Below the pieces are notes generated by a model. It saw nothing but the letters and a program-made list of their open reading frames with translations. It did not search any database and was not told where the DNA came from. Of a DNA stretch of 64,000 nt, positions 8,499 to 16,671 are shown one piece after another. Position 1 is the stretch's first letter. The number at the start of each line of letters is the position of its first letter. The position numbers were made by a program, and so were the translations under genes. The stretch spans positions 62,001-126,000 of the IMG/VR virus record IMGVR_UViG_3300031603_000001; one strand, written 5' to 3'. This DNA is from a virus.

Positions 8499-9003
8499 AA
8501 AAGATCATCACTTCCTCAGTTTCTACGACAAGGAAGTCACTGAGCTTAGGCTTGATTGTAATATCCATAACTATGTGCTCTAGGGGAGTAGGCTCAGCAG
8601 GTACTGCATAGAAAGCTTTGCCATGTATTAGCATGTCTATCTCCATTACATTAGAAGAAGCGCTCATACCGGTGCTATGGCTATGAGTATACCCTTCGCA
8701 TATAAATGCAGAAGATGTCATAGAACCAGACGCCACCTCACGTCGCGTCTCTAAGGTGACCTTTATGTCACCAACATTGAACATACATTCGTACAAGATA
8801 GGGTAGTCCTCTTGTATGAGACTGTACATAGCAGGACACACCTTTAGTTTTAACTCAAAGCTTGTCTGTCCAGACGCGTCCGCTGTGCCACTGAATCCAT
8901 CAACAGTCACTTGGTTACCAGGCCTTATAGTCTGCTGTACGCCCTCTTGCACACAACTAATTTCAACTACACTAGTGTAGTCCCGATGTGCGAAAAGTGC
9001 CAT
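8491..9003 (-). CDS. unrecognised beta-rich protein
   Basis: 170 residues. An N-terminal beta-rich region with Gly/Thr/Ser (V-D-G-F-S-G-T-A-D-A-S-G) is followed by more strands and a C-terminal D-F-L-V-V segment resembling the ends of both flanking genes. Its ATG overlaps the upstream TAA region by one base. A tail or baseplate role is possible; nothing specific was recognised. Confidence 0.6.
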   Translation of the reverse strand: MALFAHRDYTSVVEISCVQEGVQQTIRPGNQVTVDGFSGTADASGQTSFELKLKVCPAMYSLIQEDYPILYECMFNVGDIKVTLETRREVASGSMTSSAFICEGYTHSHSTGMSASSNVMEIDMLIHGKAFYAVPAEPTPLEHIVMDITIKPKLSDFLVVETEEVMIFYD

Positions 9004-9362
9004 TATAGATCCAAGGTTGGTTCATGTACCAAGAAATCTGTGATCTTAAGGTCGTTAGCAAATCCTTTTCTACGTACCTGACGATTAAGTTCTATTTGAT
9101 TGTCAACAATCCAACTCTTAACCTTCTTGAATATAGAATGAGTATCTGGTACAAACTTATAACCTTTAGCCCTCTTCTTACCGATCATGGTATTCGCATT
9201 ACCCTTGTCGTAAACATGGGTCTGTGGTCCAATGTTATCGGTGTTCTTTCCGTACAATGCAAGGCCGGCCCCGTTGATGGGAAAAGGAAGTATAGCATAA
9301 AACTTATCACTAGTATCTTCTTTATAATGCATCACGGTCAGACCTTTAATATCTGCAGGCAT
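9003..9362 (-). CDS. unrecognised protein with D-F-L-V-H C-terminal motif
   Basis: 119 residues; basic middle (K-K-R-A-K-G-Y-K) and a C-terminal helix followed by K-I-T-D-F-L-V-H-E-P. GGAGG (positions 9366-9370 on the complement) precedes the ATG. Part of the overlapping set 7956-9362. Function unknown. Confidence 0.6.
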   Translation of the reverse strand: MPADIKGLTVMHYKEDTSDKFYAILPFPINGAGLALYGKNTDNIGPQTHVYDKGNANTMIGKKRAKGYKFVPDTHSIFKKVKSWIVDNQIELNRQVRRKGFANDLKITDFLVHEPTLDL

Positions 9363-9371
9363 GCTGCCTCC

Positions 9372-9506
9372 TTACTTAGAAAAGATGTCTGCTATTAGAA
9401 CGCAGACAATAATAAGAATTGCAATCCAGGTGAGCACCCGATTAATCTTACGATTAGTCTTATCCTCTGGGGAAGTACATCCCAGATCGCAATTCTCACA
9501 ACTCAT
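9372..9506 (-). CDS. 44-residue single-helix membrane protein with Cys cluster
   Basis: The ATG directly follows the stop of the 285-residue gene (no gap) and the stop is followed by the GGAGG of the next gene. The product starts M-S-C-E-N-C-D-L-G-C, a CxxCxxxC cluster, then has basic residues and one hydrophobic helix (L-T-W-I-A-I-L-I-I-V-C-V-L-I-A). Perfect fit between two accepted genes supports it as real. Function unknown. Confidence 0.6.
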   Translation of the reverse strand: MSCENCDLGCTSPEDKTNRKINRVLTWIAILIIVCVLIADIFSK

Positions 9507-10364
9507 TTAGAGCTTTGGAGTACTAATGAAGCGTTCCATCATTTCCGAATCACGAAGGGCCGGCATATCTGAGCAAATGCCCAGGATCATAGCCTTAGGG
9601 CCTTTGTGATCCAACTCACTGTCAAACATAAGACGATAGTCTGACATATCATCCACTAGCATCTCACGAACCTGGCTAAGCCAGTCATCAATACGGGATT
9701 CGAACAAGTTTTCAGCTTCTAATGCCTCTTCAGCAGCAATCTCTTCGTCAACCTCCTTCTGTGCTAATGCTATTTGAGCTTCGATTTCTTTCTCAATCTT
9801 AGCGATCAAGATCCATTCCATAATAGTTTCGCCTAGTACTTCGGCAATACATACACTGAAAGGTTCGACACCCAGTTGGTGCACTTCACACAGAGAGAAT
9901 TCATCTGAATCAAGAATCTCACCATCGGTGGTGTCTTTAACGACATAATAGAACTTGTCATTACATCTGTTAACTAGTAACAGAATATTACCCGGAAGGA
10001 TAACACTTGTACGGTCTTCAAAGATCTTGTAACGACCGAAGTCTACTTTGTATCCCATGCTTATACCTCTTTCACTTCGTGCATAGGCCGCTAATCCCAA
10101 CGAATGTCGGTCGGAGAGGTCTAATGCAGGATAAATAGCTGAAAGTAAATCATCATCCGAGAGCCGGTATTCTCCGAAGACATTCTTAGCTTCGAGTACT
10201 CCCGGTAGGACGATTAATTCAGCGGCAGACCATCCGCGTGCGGAGTCTGCGTTATAGATAGGACGAAACCTATCTGTTCGGGGGGCAGCTCTATGCAATT
10301 CTGCATTATAAAAGCTAGCGTATTGAGCGCCGTCAGTCGCCAACACGAATATTGGATTGTACAT
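9507..10364 (-). CDS. unrecognised protein with acidic coiled coil
   Basis: 285 residues. Residues 1-170 are a mixed alpha/beta region; about 185-225 form a strongly charged helix (I-E-K-E-I-E-A-Q-I-A, V-D-E-E-I-A-A-E-E-A-L-E-A) likely to be a coiled coil. It overlaps the zinc-ribbon gene upstream by 32 bp, using a GGA-containing site before its ATG. Function unknown. Confidence 0.6.
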   Translation of the reverse strand: MYNPIFVLATDGAQYASFYNAELHRAAPRTDRFRPIYNADSARGWSAAELIVLPGVLEAKNVFGEYRLSDDDLLSAIYPALDLSDRHSLGLAAYARSERGISMGYKVDFGRYKIFEDRTSVILPGNILLLVNRCNDKFYYVVKDTTDGEILDSDEFSLCEVHQLGVEPFSVCIAEVLGETIMEWILIAKIEKEIEAQIALAQKEVDEEIAAEEALEAENLFESRIDDWLSQVREMLVDDMSDYRLMFDSELDHKGPKAMILGICSDMPALRDSEMMERFISTPKL

Positions 10365-10641
10365 CTATCCATTTTCCTTCAGGTAATTCCAACGCCCTGC
10401 CTCGTAATATATCATTGAGGACATCGTTGTCAACACCATATTTAATCAGGGTATCCCACTTTACTCTGTGGAATGTCTCTGGTTTACCACAGTACTTACA
10501 CCCACAGTGTACTCTAAACTCCTCAGAGAAGTTAGACGACACCGGGTGTATTGAATGCATCTGTTGTCTGTGATCTTCCTGGACTATCCATTTGAATATC
10601 CAGAAGTTCTTTGTGATCCTAGGACCTTTGGGGCATTTCAT
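10333..10641 (-). CDS. small zinc-ribbon-like protein
   Basis: 102 residues with H-C-G-C-K-Y-C-G near residue 45, a compact metal-binding cluster, in a basic aromatic context (K-N-F-W-I-F-K-W-I-V). Start overlaps the stop of the next upstream gene by 4 bp. Function unknown. Confidence 0.55.
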   Translation of the reverse strand: MKCPKGPRITKNFWIFKWIVQEDHRQQMHSIHPVSSNFSEEFRVHCGCKYCGKPETFHRVKWDTLIKYGVDNDVLNDILRGRALELPEGKWIDVQSNIRVGD

Positions 10642-10880
10642 ACTCGCTGTACCCCCGGATCGCCATCTTCAACTAAGAAGTCTGACGGCTTAAGCGCAGC
10701 CAGGCGTTTACGCTCTTCCTGCTTAACGAGAAGATCTGCGGCTTGTCTGCTCCATAGATCATCCTGCAACACACGTACAGAAGCTTCCGCCCTTTGTAAA
10801 TCAATACTGTTCTTACAATGTGGGCATGTAATGTCCCCACCAGAACTATTCTCCGTATAGAAATCAGTATCATGTGCCAT
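10638..10880 (-). CDS. small zinc-motif protein with helical tail
   Basis: 80 residues. C-P-H-C at residues 19-22 followed by a long charged helix (R-A-E-A-S-V-R-V-L-Q-D-D-L). Only one Cys pair is visible, so a zinc site would need dimerisation. Its ATG overlaps a TAA of the 26-codon ORF upstream (TAATG at 10878-10882). Function unknown. Confidence 0.55.
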   Translation of the reverse strand: MAHDTDFYTENSSGGDITCPHCKNSIDLQRAEASVRVLQDDLWSRQAADLLVKQEERKRLAALKPSDFLVEDGDPGVQRV

Positions 10881-10960
10881 TAGTTACCACAATTGGGATT
10901 TACACAATCATCAGTTGGCCAACCAAATGGACCGCACTCTTGAAACTTCAGATCATTCAT
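10880..10960 (-). CDS. possible 26-residue Cys-containing microprotein
   Basis: ATG at 10960 overlaps the end of the 118-residue gene, and its TAA overlaps the next ATG (TAATG). The product contains E-C-G-P-F-G-W-P-T-D-D-C and N-P-N-C-G. The gap of 72 bp between accepted genes is otherwise unexplained in this tightly packed region. No strong Shine-Dalgarno is visible, so this is tentative. Confidence 0.35.
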   Translation of the reverse strand: MNDLKFQECGPFGWPTDDCVNPNCGN

Positions 10961-11309
10961 CGTACGGAGTCTTTCCCCGAATCATACCACGAGAATGACG
11001 GTACTCCTGTGCCATTAGCATCATACACATCTTATGTAGTAAATCAAATGATTGAATATACTGTCTACTCTTCAGTCCATATGTTGCGTAAGCCGATCTT
11101 ACGATATGCCGCTGACTATTAATGTCATCATGCGTAATCAATAGATCTTGTTTTACTATGTACTTGTTGTGCTCTACTCGGGCATTAGTAGATAAAGCAT
11201 CAGGTGTACTGAGCTCAAGGTATTCTTTGATATGATTATTACGACCATGGTTATATGCCACGAGGTAAAGTATAATATCAATCAGAATAGCTATAAATAT
11301 GTAAGGCAT
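10953..11309 (-). CDS. membrane-anchored small protein
   Basis: 118 residues beginning with a hydrophobic helix (I-F-I-A-I-L-I-D-I-I-L-Y-L-V-A-Y) that would anchor it, followed by a polar His/Arg-rich helical part. Function unknown. Confidence 0.55.
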   Translation of the reverse strand: MPYIFIAILIDIILYLVAYNHGRNNHIKEYLELSTPDALSTNARVEHNKYIVKQDLLITHDDINSQRHIVRSAYATYGLKSRQYIQSFDLLHKMCMMLMAQEYRHSRGMIRGKTPYDE

Positions 11310-11313
11310 TAGG

Positions 11314-11625
11314 CTACCTTCTCCAAAAAGCTCGACCAGAGCTTTGCGAACCCACGTTTAGGGGTTCAGGCTTCACAGGATCCACAAGGTGGGTCATACC
11401 CATTATGTCCCAGGTGCTGACACGTTTTGCATAGTACGTGCCCTTCTCGGTCCATACCTGGTGCATACCTGTGCGCATTCCATCAGCAACAGCACATTGA
11501 TACCCAACGAAACAATAAATGTTTCTAGGTACTAACTCGGCTTCGATGTACACGATGTGTCCATTTCTGCAAATGCAGTACTTTCCAACCGCAGGGCTGA
11601 TGGTATCACTATGTAATGCTGTCAT
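11314..11625 (-). CDS. unrecognised small protein
   Basis: 103 residues, beta-type, with C-I-C-R-N-G-H-I-V-Y near residue 17 and a basic C-terminus (R-A-F-W-R-R). Overlaps the upstream gene by 17 bp. Function unknown. Confidence 0.55.
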   Translation of the reverse strand: MTALHSDTISPAVGKYCICRNGHIVYIEAELVPRNIYCFVGYQCAVADGMRTGMHQVWTEKGTYYAKRVSTWDIMGMTHLVDPVKPEPLNVGSQSSGRAFWRR

Positions 11626-11920
11626 GATGCAAGGGCTCCTTTATGAATTCAGGGAATGGTGTTAGGCCGCGAGTCTTTAACTCGGCGACGATGCTGATGA
11701 CGTCTGCACGTCTCAGCATTTCTTCTTCAGCATCTTTACACAGCGCAATGATATTCTTTTGCTCCCTGGCTATAATAATTAGGGCGCTCGAGGTCTCTAA
11801 GGCGTAATCACGTGTAAAGACTTGCTCAGAGCATACCCACCCTCCATATAAAGTTACTTTTACTGGAGATTTAAGGGTGCATATCTGCTCCATCATATAC
11901 TGAATATTCTCCTTGCTCAT
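11609..11920 (-). CDS. unrecognised small protein
   Basis: 103 residues starting M-S-K-E-N-I-Q-Y. This ATG at 11920 has GGAGG seven bases upstream; an in-frame ATG at 11941 has none. The start overlaps the TGA of the 33-codon ORF before it (ATGA). The body contains a helical E-E-E-M-L-R-R segment. Function unknown. Confidence 0.6.
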   Translation of the reverse strand: MSKENIQYMMEQICTLKSPVKVTLYGGWVCSEQVFTRDYALETSSALIIIAREQKNIIALCKDAEEEMLRRADVISIVAELKTRGLTPFPEFIKEPLHHDSIT

Positions 11921-12018
11921 GATTTGCCTCCAAGACAACAATCTGCATGATTCGTCTGCGTAGTTAAATATCCAACTGTGAATAAATATAAATATGATTT
12001 ATCGGTTAGTGTTTTCAT
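11917..12018 (-). CDS. 33-residue ORF coupled to its neighbour
   Basis: ATG at 12018 has GGAGG seven bases upstream, and the TGA overlaps the next ATG (ATGA at 11917-11920). The product (start M-K-T-L-T-D-K-S-Y) has a short hydrophobic stretch and ends near C-C-L-G-G-K-S; the last codons double as the Shine-Dalgarno of the following gene. Good translation signals on both sides support it. Confidence 0.5.
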   Translation of the reverse strand: MKTLTDKSYLYLFTVGYLTTQTNHADCCLGGKS

Positions 12019-12021
12019 GAT

Positions 12022-12195
12022 TTACCCTCCAATATCCATTTGTGCATCATTGTCCTCCTCATCTTCATCCTGTGTTGCATTACAGCATTTATCACAAAAC
12101 ACCTCGCTCCCCATGTGCCATAATTTCTCACCATCTTCAGGAGTTTGCCCACATATATCACATGTATAAATCTTTTGAATTATTATATTACCCAT
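12022..12195 (-). CDS. small zinc-ribbon protein, acidic tail
   Basis: 57 residues from the ATG at 12195, chosen because GGAGG lies six bases upstream; other in-frame ATGs (12198, 12201, 12213) overlap that site. C-D-I-C and C-D-K-C pairs 22 residues apart form a zinc ribbon, followed by an acidic tail (D-E-D-E-E-D-N-D). Function unknown. Confidence 0.55.
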   Translation of the reverse strand: MGNIIIQKIYTCDICGQTPEDGEKLWHMGSEVFCDKCCNATQDEDEEDNDAQMDIGG

Positions 12196-12544
12196 CATCA
12201 TCCTCCATCTCATTCAACCCAAGCAGTATAAATTCACCATATAAAGCATTGGGCAAATTAGTTATTATGTTTGTACTCCCTGTATATGCAATGTCAACTG
12301 GAATACCATTAGCCATTTTGACTTTAAGGGCCGTGAGTTCATTATCCATGTCAATAAGATTATCAATTGTACGCTCAATCCACTCATTGAAAAGTATATT
12401 CATGCTGTGACACTGATCGTGTACCAACTCTTCAATTATAGACTTAAATGCTGGATGATTTTTCCACTTATTATACATCAAAACCATTGACCTACTGCTC
12501 GTTGCTTTCAATCGTTTATTCTCATCCTTCATCCGTTTAAACAC
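12188..12544 (-). CDS. unrecognised helical protein, GTG start
   Basis: 118 residues from a GTG at 12544 (an in-frame ATG at 12532 gives 114). Mostly helical with a basic N-terminus (K-R-M-K-D-E-N-K-R-L-K) and an acidic end (M-E-D-D-D-G). Function unknown. Confidence 0.5.
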   Translation of the reverse strand: MFKRMKDENKRLKATSSRSMVLMYNKWKNHPAFKSIIEELVHDQCHSMNILFNEWIERTIDNLIDMDNELTALKVKMANGIPVDIAYTGSTNIITNLPNALYGEFILLGLNEMEDDDG

Positions 12545-12608
12545 TCCAATGTTGGTTTACGACTTCTTCTTTCGATAATGGTATAGAGCGAATGAATAAG
12601 CTTTCCAT
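12537..12608 (-). CDS. possible 23-residue ORF
   Basis: Starts inside the stop of the membrane-protein gene (TGATG at 12606-12610) and ends overlapping the GTG of the next gene. Product begins M-E-S-L-F-I-R-S-I-P. It fills a 63-bp gap between genes but has no clear Shine-Dalgarno, so it may only be a coupling leader. Confidence 0.3.
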   Translation of the reverse strand: MESLFIRSIPLSKEEVVNQHWSV

Positions 12609-12868
12609 CAAGTAAACCCGTATTTCTTTCTCCTGCGCATCAAGTACAGACTGAACAGAATCATGTACGTCAAGGATGTAAGCAGGGTAGCCATACCTTT
12701 CACGGGAAGGAGTAGGAGGGCTACTCCCGTGAAGAACAAATCACTGAGTAAGTAATGCTTGAAGACAAGTCGCCTCAAAGTCATAGGAACCTTCTCAATA
12801 ATTATGGCTGTACCGATAACTGCCAGTACACCTGCAAACAATCCTGTTTGTATCATGCTGTTAATCAT
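12608..12868 (-). CDS. small integral membrane protein
   Basis: 86 residues with three likely hydrophobic segments (about 5-24, 40-58 and 60-77) and a strongly basic end (R-R-R-K-K-Y). Positive-inside logic puts the C-terminus in the cytoplasm. Holin or antiholin roles are possible but unsupported. ATG region overlaps the upstream stop by 4 bp. Confidence 0.55.
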   Translation of the reverse strand: MINSMIQTGLFAGVLAVIGTAIIIEKVPMTLRRLVFKHYLLSDLFFTGVALLLLPVKGMATLLTSLTYMILFSLYLMRRRKKYGFT

Positions 12869-13245
12869 TTAATACTCGCTGCACCCTTTTTAATAGGGGA
12901 CTTGCGCTTGCGTTTAGGCTTAACCGAAAGGTCAGTAGCCTTAGTCGTCGCAGTACGATGCCCTTTGATACTCTCAACAAGCTTAGTGTTGAAAGCATTA
13001 GATGTACGCGTAGGCATTTCGACGATGGCAAACACTATACCTGGAGCAGTCTTCAAATCTGCCTCAACAGACGGGAAGAATTCAATCATCCCCTCTACTG
13101 CATCAATCATCTGCTCTTGGGTAGTGATAGCATTCTCACCATCCGGGCTTTGGGTAAAAACATGACCCTTCAGTCCCGTTTTATACAGATAACCAACCGC
13201 CTTAGCCGAAGCCGAAGGGGCTGGGAACTTAGTTTTAGCCATCAA
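12865..13245 (-). CDS. unrecognised protein with basic tail
   Basis: 126 residues; an alpha/beta first part and a Lys/Arg-rich C-terminal tail (V-K-P-K-R-K-R-K-S-P-I-K-K) that could contact nucleic acid. The start may be the first or second ATG (M-M-A-K-T-K). Overlaps both neighbours by 4 bp. Function unknown. Confidence 0.55.
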   Translation of the reverse strand: MMAKTKFPAPSASAKAVGYLYKTGLKGHVFTQSPDGENAITTQEQMIDAVEGMIEFFPSVEADLKTAPGIVFAIVEMPTRTSNAFNTKLVESIKGHRTATTKATDLSVKPKRKRKSPIKKGAASIK

Positions 13246-13487
13246 TTAATCTCCAATTCACCAGCTTCATCAGATATACCAGACAACTCTCCTAGGAAAG
13301 TATCTAAGGCCTTCTGTATTTCTGGTGCGATTTCTACACTAGGATTAAACTTAGTTGCAGGATAGATTTGCTTTGAAACAGCAAGAGCCAGCCCACACAG
13401 GGCCGGCCTATTCATCCAATCTTGCAACAACGGTATAATCTTACTAAGCGCTTCCTGATCCTGCTGTGCCAGTTTCTCCAGGTTCAT
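13242..13487 (-). CDS. unrecognised small helical protein
   Basis: 81 residues, helical with heptad-like Leu spacing (L-E-K-L-A-Q-Q-D, I-I-P-L-L-Q-D-W) and an acidic C-terminus. AAGGAGACAG lies before the ATG. It overlaps the upstream disordered protein by 44 bp. Function unknown. Confidence 0.55.
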   Translation of the reverse strand: MNLEKLAQQDQEALSKIIPLLQDWMNRPALCGLALAVSKQIYPATKFNPSVEIAPEIQKALDTFLGELSGISDEAGELEIN

Positions 13488-13800
13488 TTACTGTCTCCTT
13501 CTTAACTGTAGCGGGCGTGCGGTTGGATGCGCGAGGTGTAGATCTTTTACGTTTCTTAGGAGCAGCTTTAACAGGCTCATCCTTTACCATTGGCGTAACA
13601 ACTTCGTTGTCAATCTCAAATGGTGCTGTGATAGGAGCTGTGATCTCCTCTATTACTGTGGCCTCCGAGACTACTGCCTCTTCTGTCACAGTCGGTTCGA
13701 TTACTGCTTGTGGTATGGGCACGCCGGCACTAGGTGGCATGACGGCCCGGGGTATAGGTACAGGCGTTGCCACGTGACGTGGCGGAACTTTTGTTACCAT
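13444..13800 (-). CDS. disordered Pro/Val/Glu-rich protein with basic motif
   Basis: 118 residues of low complexity: Pro/Val-rich N-terminus, an acidic Thr/Val/Glu middle (V-T-E-E-A-V-V-S-E-A) and a basic stretch A-P-K-K-R-K-R-S-T-P-R-A-S that resembles DNA-contacting tails. Ends G-S-G-S-A. Likely flexible linker or scaffold protein; no family recognised. Confidence 0.55.
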   Translation of the reverse strand: MVTKVPPRHVATPVPIPRAVMPPSAGVPIPQAVIEPTVTEEAVVSEATVIEEITAPITAPFEIDNEVVTPMVKDEPVKAAPKKRKRSTPRASNRTPATVKKETVNEPGETGTAGSGSA

Positions 13801-13809
13801 ATTTACTCC

Positions 13810-14106
13810 TTAGTATTCACTCTCGCTCTGAGAACCAAAGCTCTCAAAGACATCCTCAGACTGATCCCAGTCAACGGTCACACCGTCGGGACTAATATGA
13901 CCACCCTCACCCTTGTACGACTGACGTATGTCAGAACGGATCTGAGTGATCCAATCATTCACTACCTCAACTTTAACTTTGAGTTTAGATGAAATCACCT
14001 GCGGAGAGTGACCATAATAAAGTACACCCAAGAAGGCAAACACTGCCCCTGGACTATACTTTTGCAGAACCTTCAGAATCTGGGCCCTAATATCTATGGG
14101 CATCAT
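13810..14106 (-). CDS. helix-turn-helix-like small protein
   Basis: 98 residues. After a helical N-terminus, S-P-Q-V-I-S-S-K-L-K-V-K-V-E-V-V-N-D-W-I (about 50-69) matches the helix, tight turn, recognition-helix pattern of simple DNA-binding domains. The C-terminus is acidic and Ser-rich. It overlaps the nuclease-like gene upstream by 20 bp. A transcriptional regulator is possible. Confidence 0.45.
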   Translation of the reverse strand: MMPIDIRAQILKVLQKYSPGAVFAFLGVLYYGHSPQVISSKLKVKVEVVNDWITQIRSDIRQSYKGEGGHISPDGVTVDWDQSEDVFESFGSQSESEY

Positions 14107-14794
14107 ATTCTCCTTTTACTGTTGGTAAAATTGTGTACTGCATCGGACATGCTGAGCATGTATCACAACCCGGCCCAGGAACACCTGGTGTCGCGTTGAT
14201 GCGGATTAGCTCCGCAACGGCTTCTAGCTTAGCTTCGGGGTTATACGTAAACGTAAGGAACTCCCCAAGCATTGGCATAAAGTATGTTAATTGGAAGGGG
14301 CGCTTACCGCGGCTAAGCTCGTAGAGCCTACCATTCCATTGGGCAGCCATGTAGAGTTTAACTCTCTCTTCGGCTGAAGGGTACTCAGTTCTGTAATCAA
14401 ACCATACCATCTGCAACAGCTTAGCCTGTTTTAGACGAACGAGATCAACCTCTCCGAGTAATCCATCGTGATCAATCACGAGATCCTCATCGACTATCTC
14501 TGAACTGTACAACTGAGCTATCATTAGAGTACTCTGCGTTAGCATAATGGTGGAAGCTTTCACGAGGGTCGCTGTCATATTCTGAGGCAACGACGCATCT
14601 TTGAGCTTCTTCAACACATAATCATATGCATTTTCCACGGGACTACCTTTGAACATCGATAGTAACACGGGACCGAGTATCTCTCTATAAAGTAAATACA
14701 GAGGGGGCTTCTCTATAACAAGATCAGCCCTCCTCTTAAGGGGACAGTCATACAAAAACCAATAGACTTGGTCGAATACAACTTGCTTACTCAT
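14087..14794 (-). CDS. Cas4/RecB-like PD-(D/E)XK nuclease with Cys cluster
   Basis: 235 residues. G-E-V-D-L-V-R (about 114-120) supplies the active-site Asp, then L-L-Q-M-V-W-F-D-Y-R-T (about 125-135) fits the strand with D-x-[KR]-T, and K-L-Y-M-A-A-Q-W-N-G-R-L-Y recalls the Q-x-x-x-Y motif of RecB-family nucleases. C-D-T-C-S-A-C near residue 210 could supply an iron-sulfur site as in Cas4 and AddB. The usual catalytic Lys is Arg here. It lies immediately after the AAA+ and VWA pair, suggesting joint action on DNA. Family call by motif pattern only. Confidence 0.5.
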   Translation of the reverse strand: MSKQVVFDQVYWFLYDCPLKRRADLVIEKPPLYLLYREILGPVLLSMFKGSPVENAYDYVLKKLKDASLPQNMTATLVKASTIMLTQSTLMIAQLYSSEIVDEDLVIDHDGLLGEVDLVRLKQAKLLQMVWFDYRTEYPSAEERVKLYMAAQWNGRLYELSRGKRPFQLTYFMPMLGEFLTFTYNPEAKLEAVAELIRINATPGVPGPGCDTCSACPMQYTILPTVKGEYDAHRY

Positions 14795-16671
14795 GAACGG
14801 AGAATGTCTTTCAACATTGATTGAAAGTACTTAGACAGATTAGAAGGATCTGACACAAATGTATAACCATCTGCGTAGTCAACCTTCTTATGCTTAGGTG
14901 CTTTATCAATACCAAACACAAGGACATGAATGCCCTTACGCTTAGCCCATTGATAGACATCTTGTAAATTAACTGAACCCCACTCGTCGCCGTCCATTAG
15001 AAGTACAACATACTTCTTCTTTGCACGTGAGTGAAGCAACATGTCAACACCGTACTTCATAGCAGCAGGAAGGTCATTCCCTCCTGCGGGTGTCAACACT
15101 CTGTGGATCTCAGCAAGAGTTACTTCTTTAGACTGCTTCTTAGGAACTAAATCAATGAAACCAGCACCTTCACTAGCACAGCCGTAGCCGCCCATGGTCA
15201 GGTTAATTTCTTTGATGTCCTTAGTGGCTAGATACATCTGAGCCATCACATTACGTGCGACATCAGAACTCTCACCCCAAGCATTAGTAGTACTCATAGA
15301 ACCTGATCTATCAAACAGCAGTACAAAGTCAGCCGATGCATCACCATTACGGATCTCCATCACATCTGTCTTAATCTGTGCACGTTTGATATCAGTCTTG
15401 ATCTGATAGAAGTTTGGTGGGTACAGAGTGTCCCCCGTACGACTGGCACTGCGCCCAGCAAGCTTACGCTCACTTATAAGCACCTTGACATAACGTCGTA
15501 GGTTCATTACACCAGCCATACTGATGTTCTCAACAGTCTGTTTACTCACATGCTTTGGAGGAGCAACATATCCACCACCAGAGCCTTTTGCACCGGCCTT
15601 AGGTGTTTTCTTGTACTCCGATCCCTCCATCTCCTGGTCCTTCTTAGCGAATTCTCCACGAGCTGCGGTATCTTCCTCTGCGGCTTTGTCTTCTTTCATC
15701 TCTTCAAGTTCGCCGGCTCCGTCTTCGTCACCAAGTGCATCCATCGCTTCTTTCAAAGCTTCCTTGTCTGCATCTGACATCTCGTCGAAGTCAAACATTC
15801 CGAGACCACCACCACCCATGCCACCAGGCATTCCGCTACCGGAACCCTTAGCAGGAGGTGGATCTGGCGGATCAAAAGTATCCTCATCTTGACCCATTTC
15901 CTCTACCCACCACTCAAGTATTCTGTCGTACAGAGCCTGAGAGATATCAATGCGTTCCTCACGGAACTCATCTGGGTCTTCTACCCAATAACGTCTTGCG
16001 TAGGTAATAGTTGGTACGGTATCTTCGAACACTTTCTCAAGTGGATGTCCGGCCGGGAAGGTTGTAACCATCTCGTCTTCCCACTTGAACTCTAATACAC
16101 CGCGGTAAATACGATACGTATTGTGAAGCATCTCTCTGTAGTAAGCAGCCTCTTCAAAAGAGCCAGCTACCAGAGTAGTCTCATCAAATAAGTTACCCTC
16201 TTCGTCGACTACTACTTCGTTCTGATTAGTAGTTAGCGCTTTGGCTAACTTATACAGCTCAGTAAAGTATGAACCTGATCCCATCCAATGTCTGGGACAG
16301 ACTGTAGTTTCGTTACAGTCATAGATAATGTTTTCATAGAACATAAACAACTGTGTCTCTGTTCCGTTGCCGAATGTTTCAGGACTTACAATATGACCAA
16401 GCTCATGATAGATGAGAGCGCCTAGAATAGTCCAGTACGCCTCATCCGACATCTTCATAGCAATATCTTCGCTCCACATCTTAGCAAGAGTCTTCCGTGT
16501 TACGGGTAGTTGCATATGCATCATACCCTTTTTATCACGGTACGGCTCTTTTGTCTTTGGGTCAATCTTGACCGACGCACCAGGGTAATCGTTAACAGTT
16601 ATGTCACCAAACCCCAATACCTTATTAAGATAGTTGTACACATAGTACGTCATATCCGTGATAGTGTTCAC
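14791..16671 (-). CDS. metallopeptidase-like VWA protein (CobT-like)
   Basis: 626 residues from a GTG directly after the stop of the AAA+ gene. An N-terminal domain has H89-E-L-G-H93, a zinc metallopeptidase signature, with E-N-I-I-Y-D about 20 residues later as likely third-ligand region. A Gly/Met-rich and acidic linker (about 265-370) leads to a von Willebrand A domain with MIDAS motif D454-R-S-G-S458 and later L-M-D-G-D-E. This is the build of the putative metallopeptidase/VWA proteins often labelled CobT in phages. Its AAA+ partner is the next gene upstream, as in MoxR-VWA pairs that remodel protein complexes. A role in cobalt chelation is not implied. Confidence 0.75.
   Translation of the reverse strand: MNTITDMTYYVYNYLNKVLGFGDITVNDYPGASVKIDPKTKEPYRDKKGMMHMQLPVTRKTLAKMWSEDIAMKMSDEAYWTILGALIYHELGHIVSPETFGNGTETQLFMFYENIIYDCNETTVCPRHWMGSGSYFTELYKLAKALTTNQNEVVVDEEGNLFDETTLVAGSFEEAAYYREMLHNTYRIYRGVLEFKWEDEMVTTFPAGHPLEKVFEDTVPTITYARRYWVEDPDEFREERIDISQALYDRILEWWVEEMGQDEDTFDPPDPPPAKGSGSGMPGGMGGGGLGMFDFDEMSDADKEALKEAMDALGDEDGAGELEEMKEDKAAEEDTAARGEFAKKDQEMEGSEYKKTPKAGAKGSGGGYVAPPKHVSKQTVENISMAGVMNLRRYVKVLISERKLAGRSASRTGDTLYPPNFYQIKTDIKRAQIKTDVMEIRNGDASADFVLLFDRSGSMSTTNAWGESSDVARNVMAQMYLATKDIKEINLTMGGYGCASEGAGFIDLVPKKQSKEVTLAEIHRVLTPAGGNDLPAAMKYGVDMLLHSRAKKKYVVLLMDGDEWGSVNLQDVYQWAKRKGIHVLVFGIDKAPKHKKVDYADGYTFVSDPSNLSKYFQSMLKDILRS

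Noticed and set aside
15524-15892. Long plus-strand open frame opposite the VWA gene
   Set aside because: It mirrors the Asp/Glu-rich linker of the minus-strand gene and has no ribosome site; treated as a shadow, as were all plus-strand frames between 6945 and 64000.
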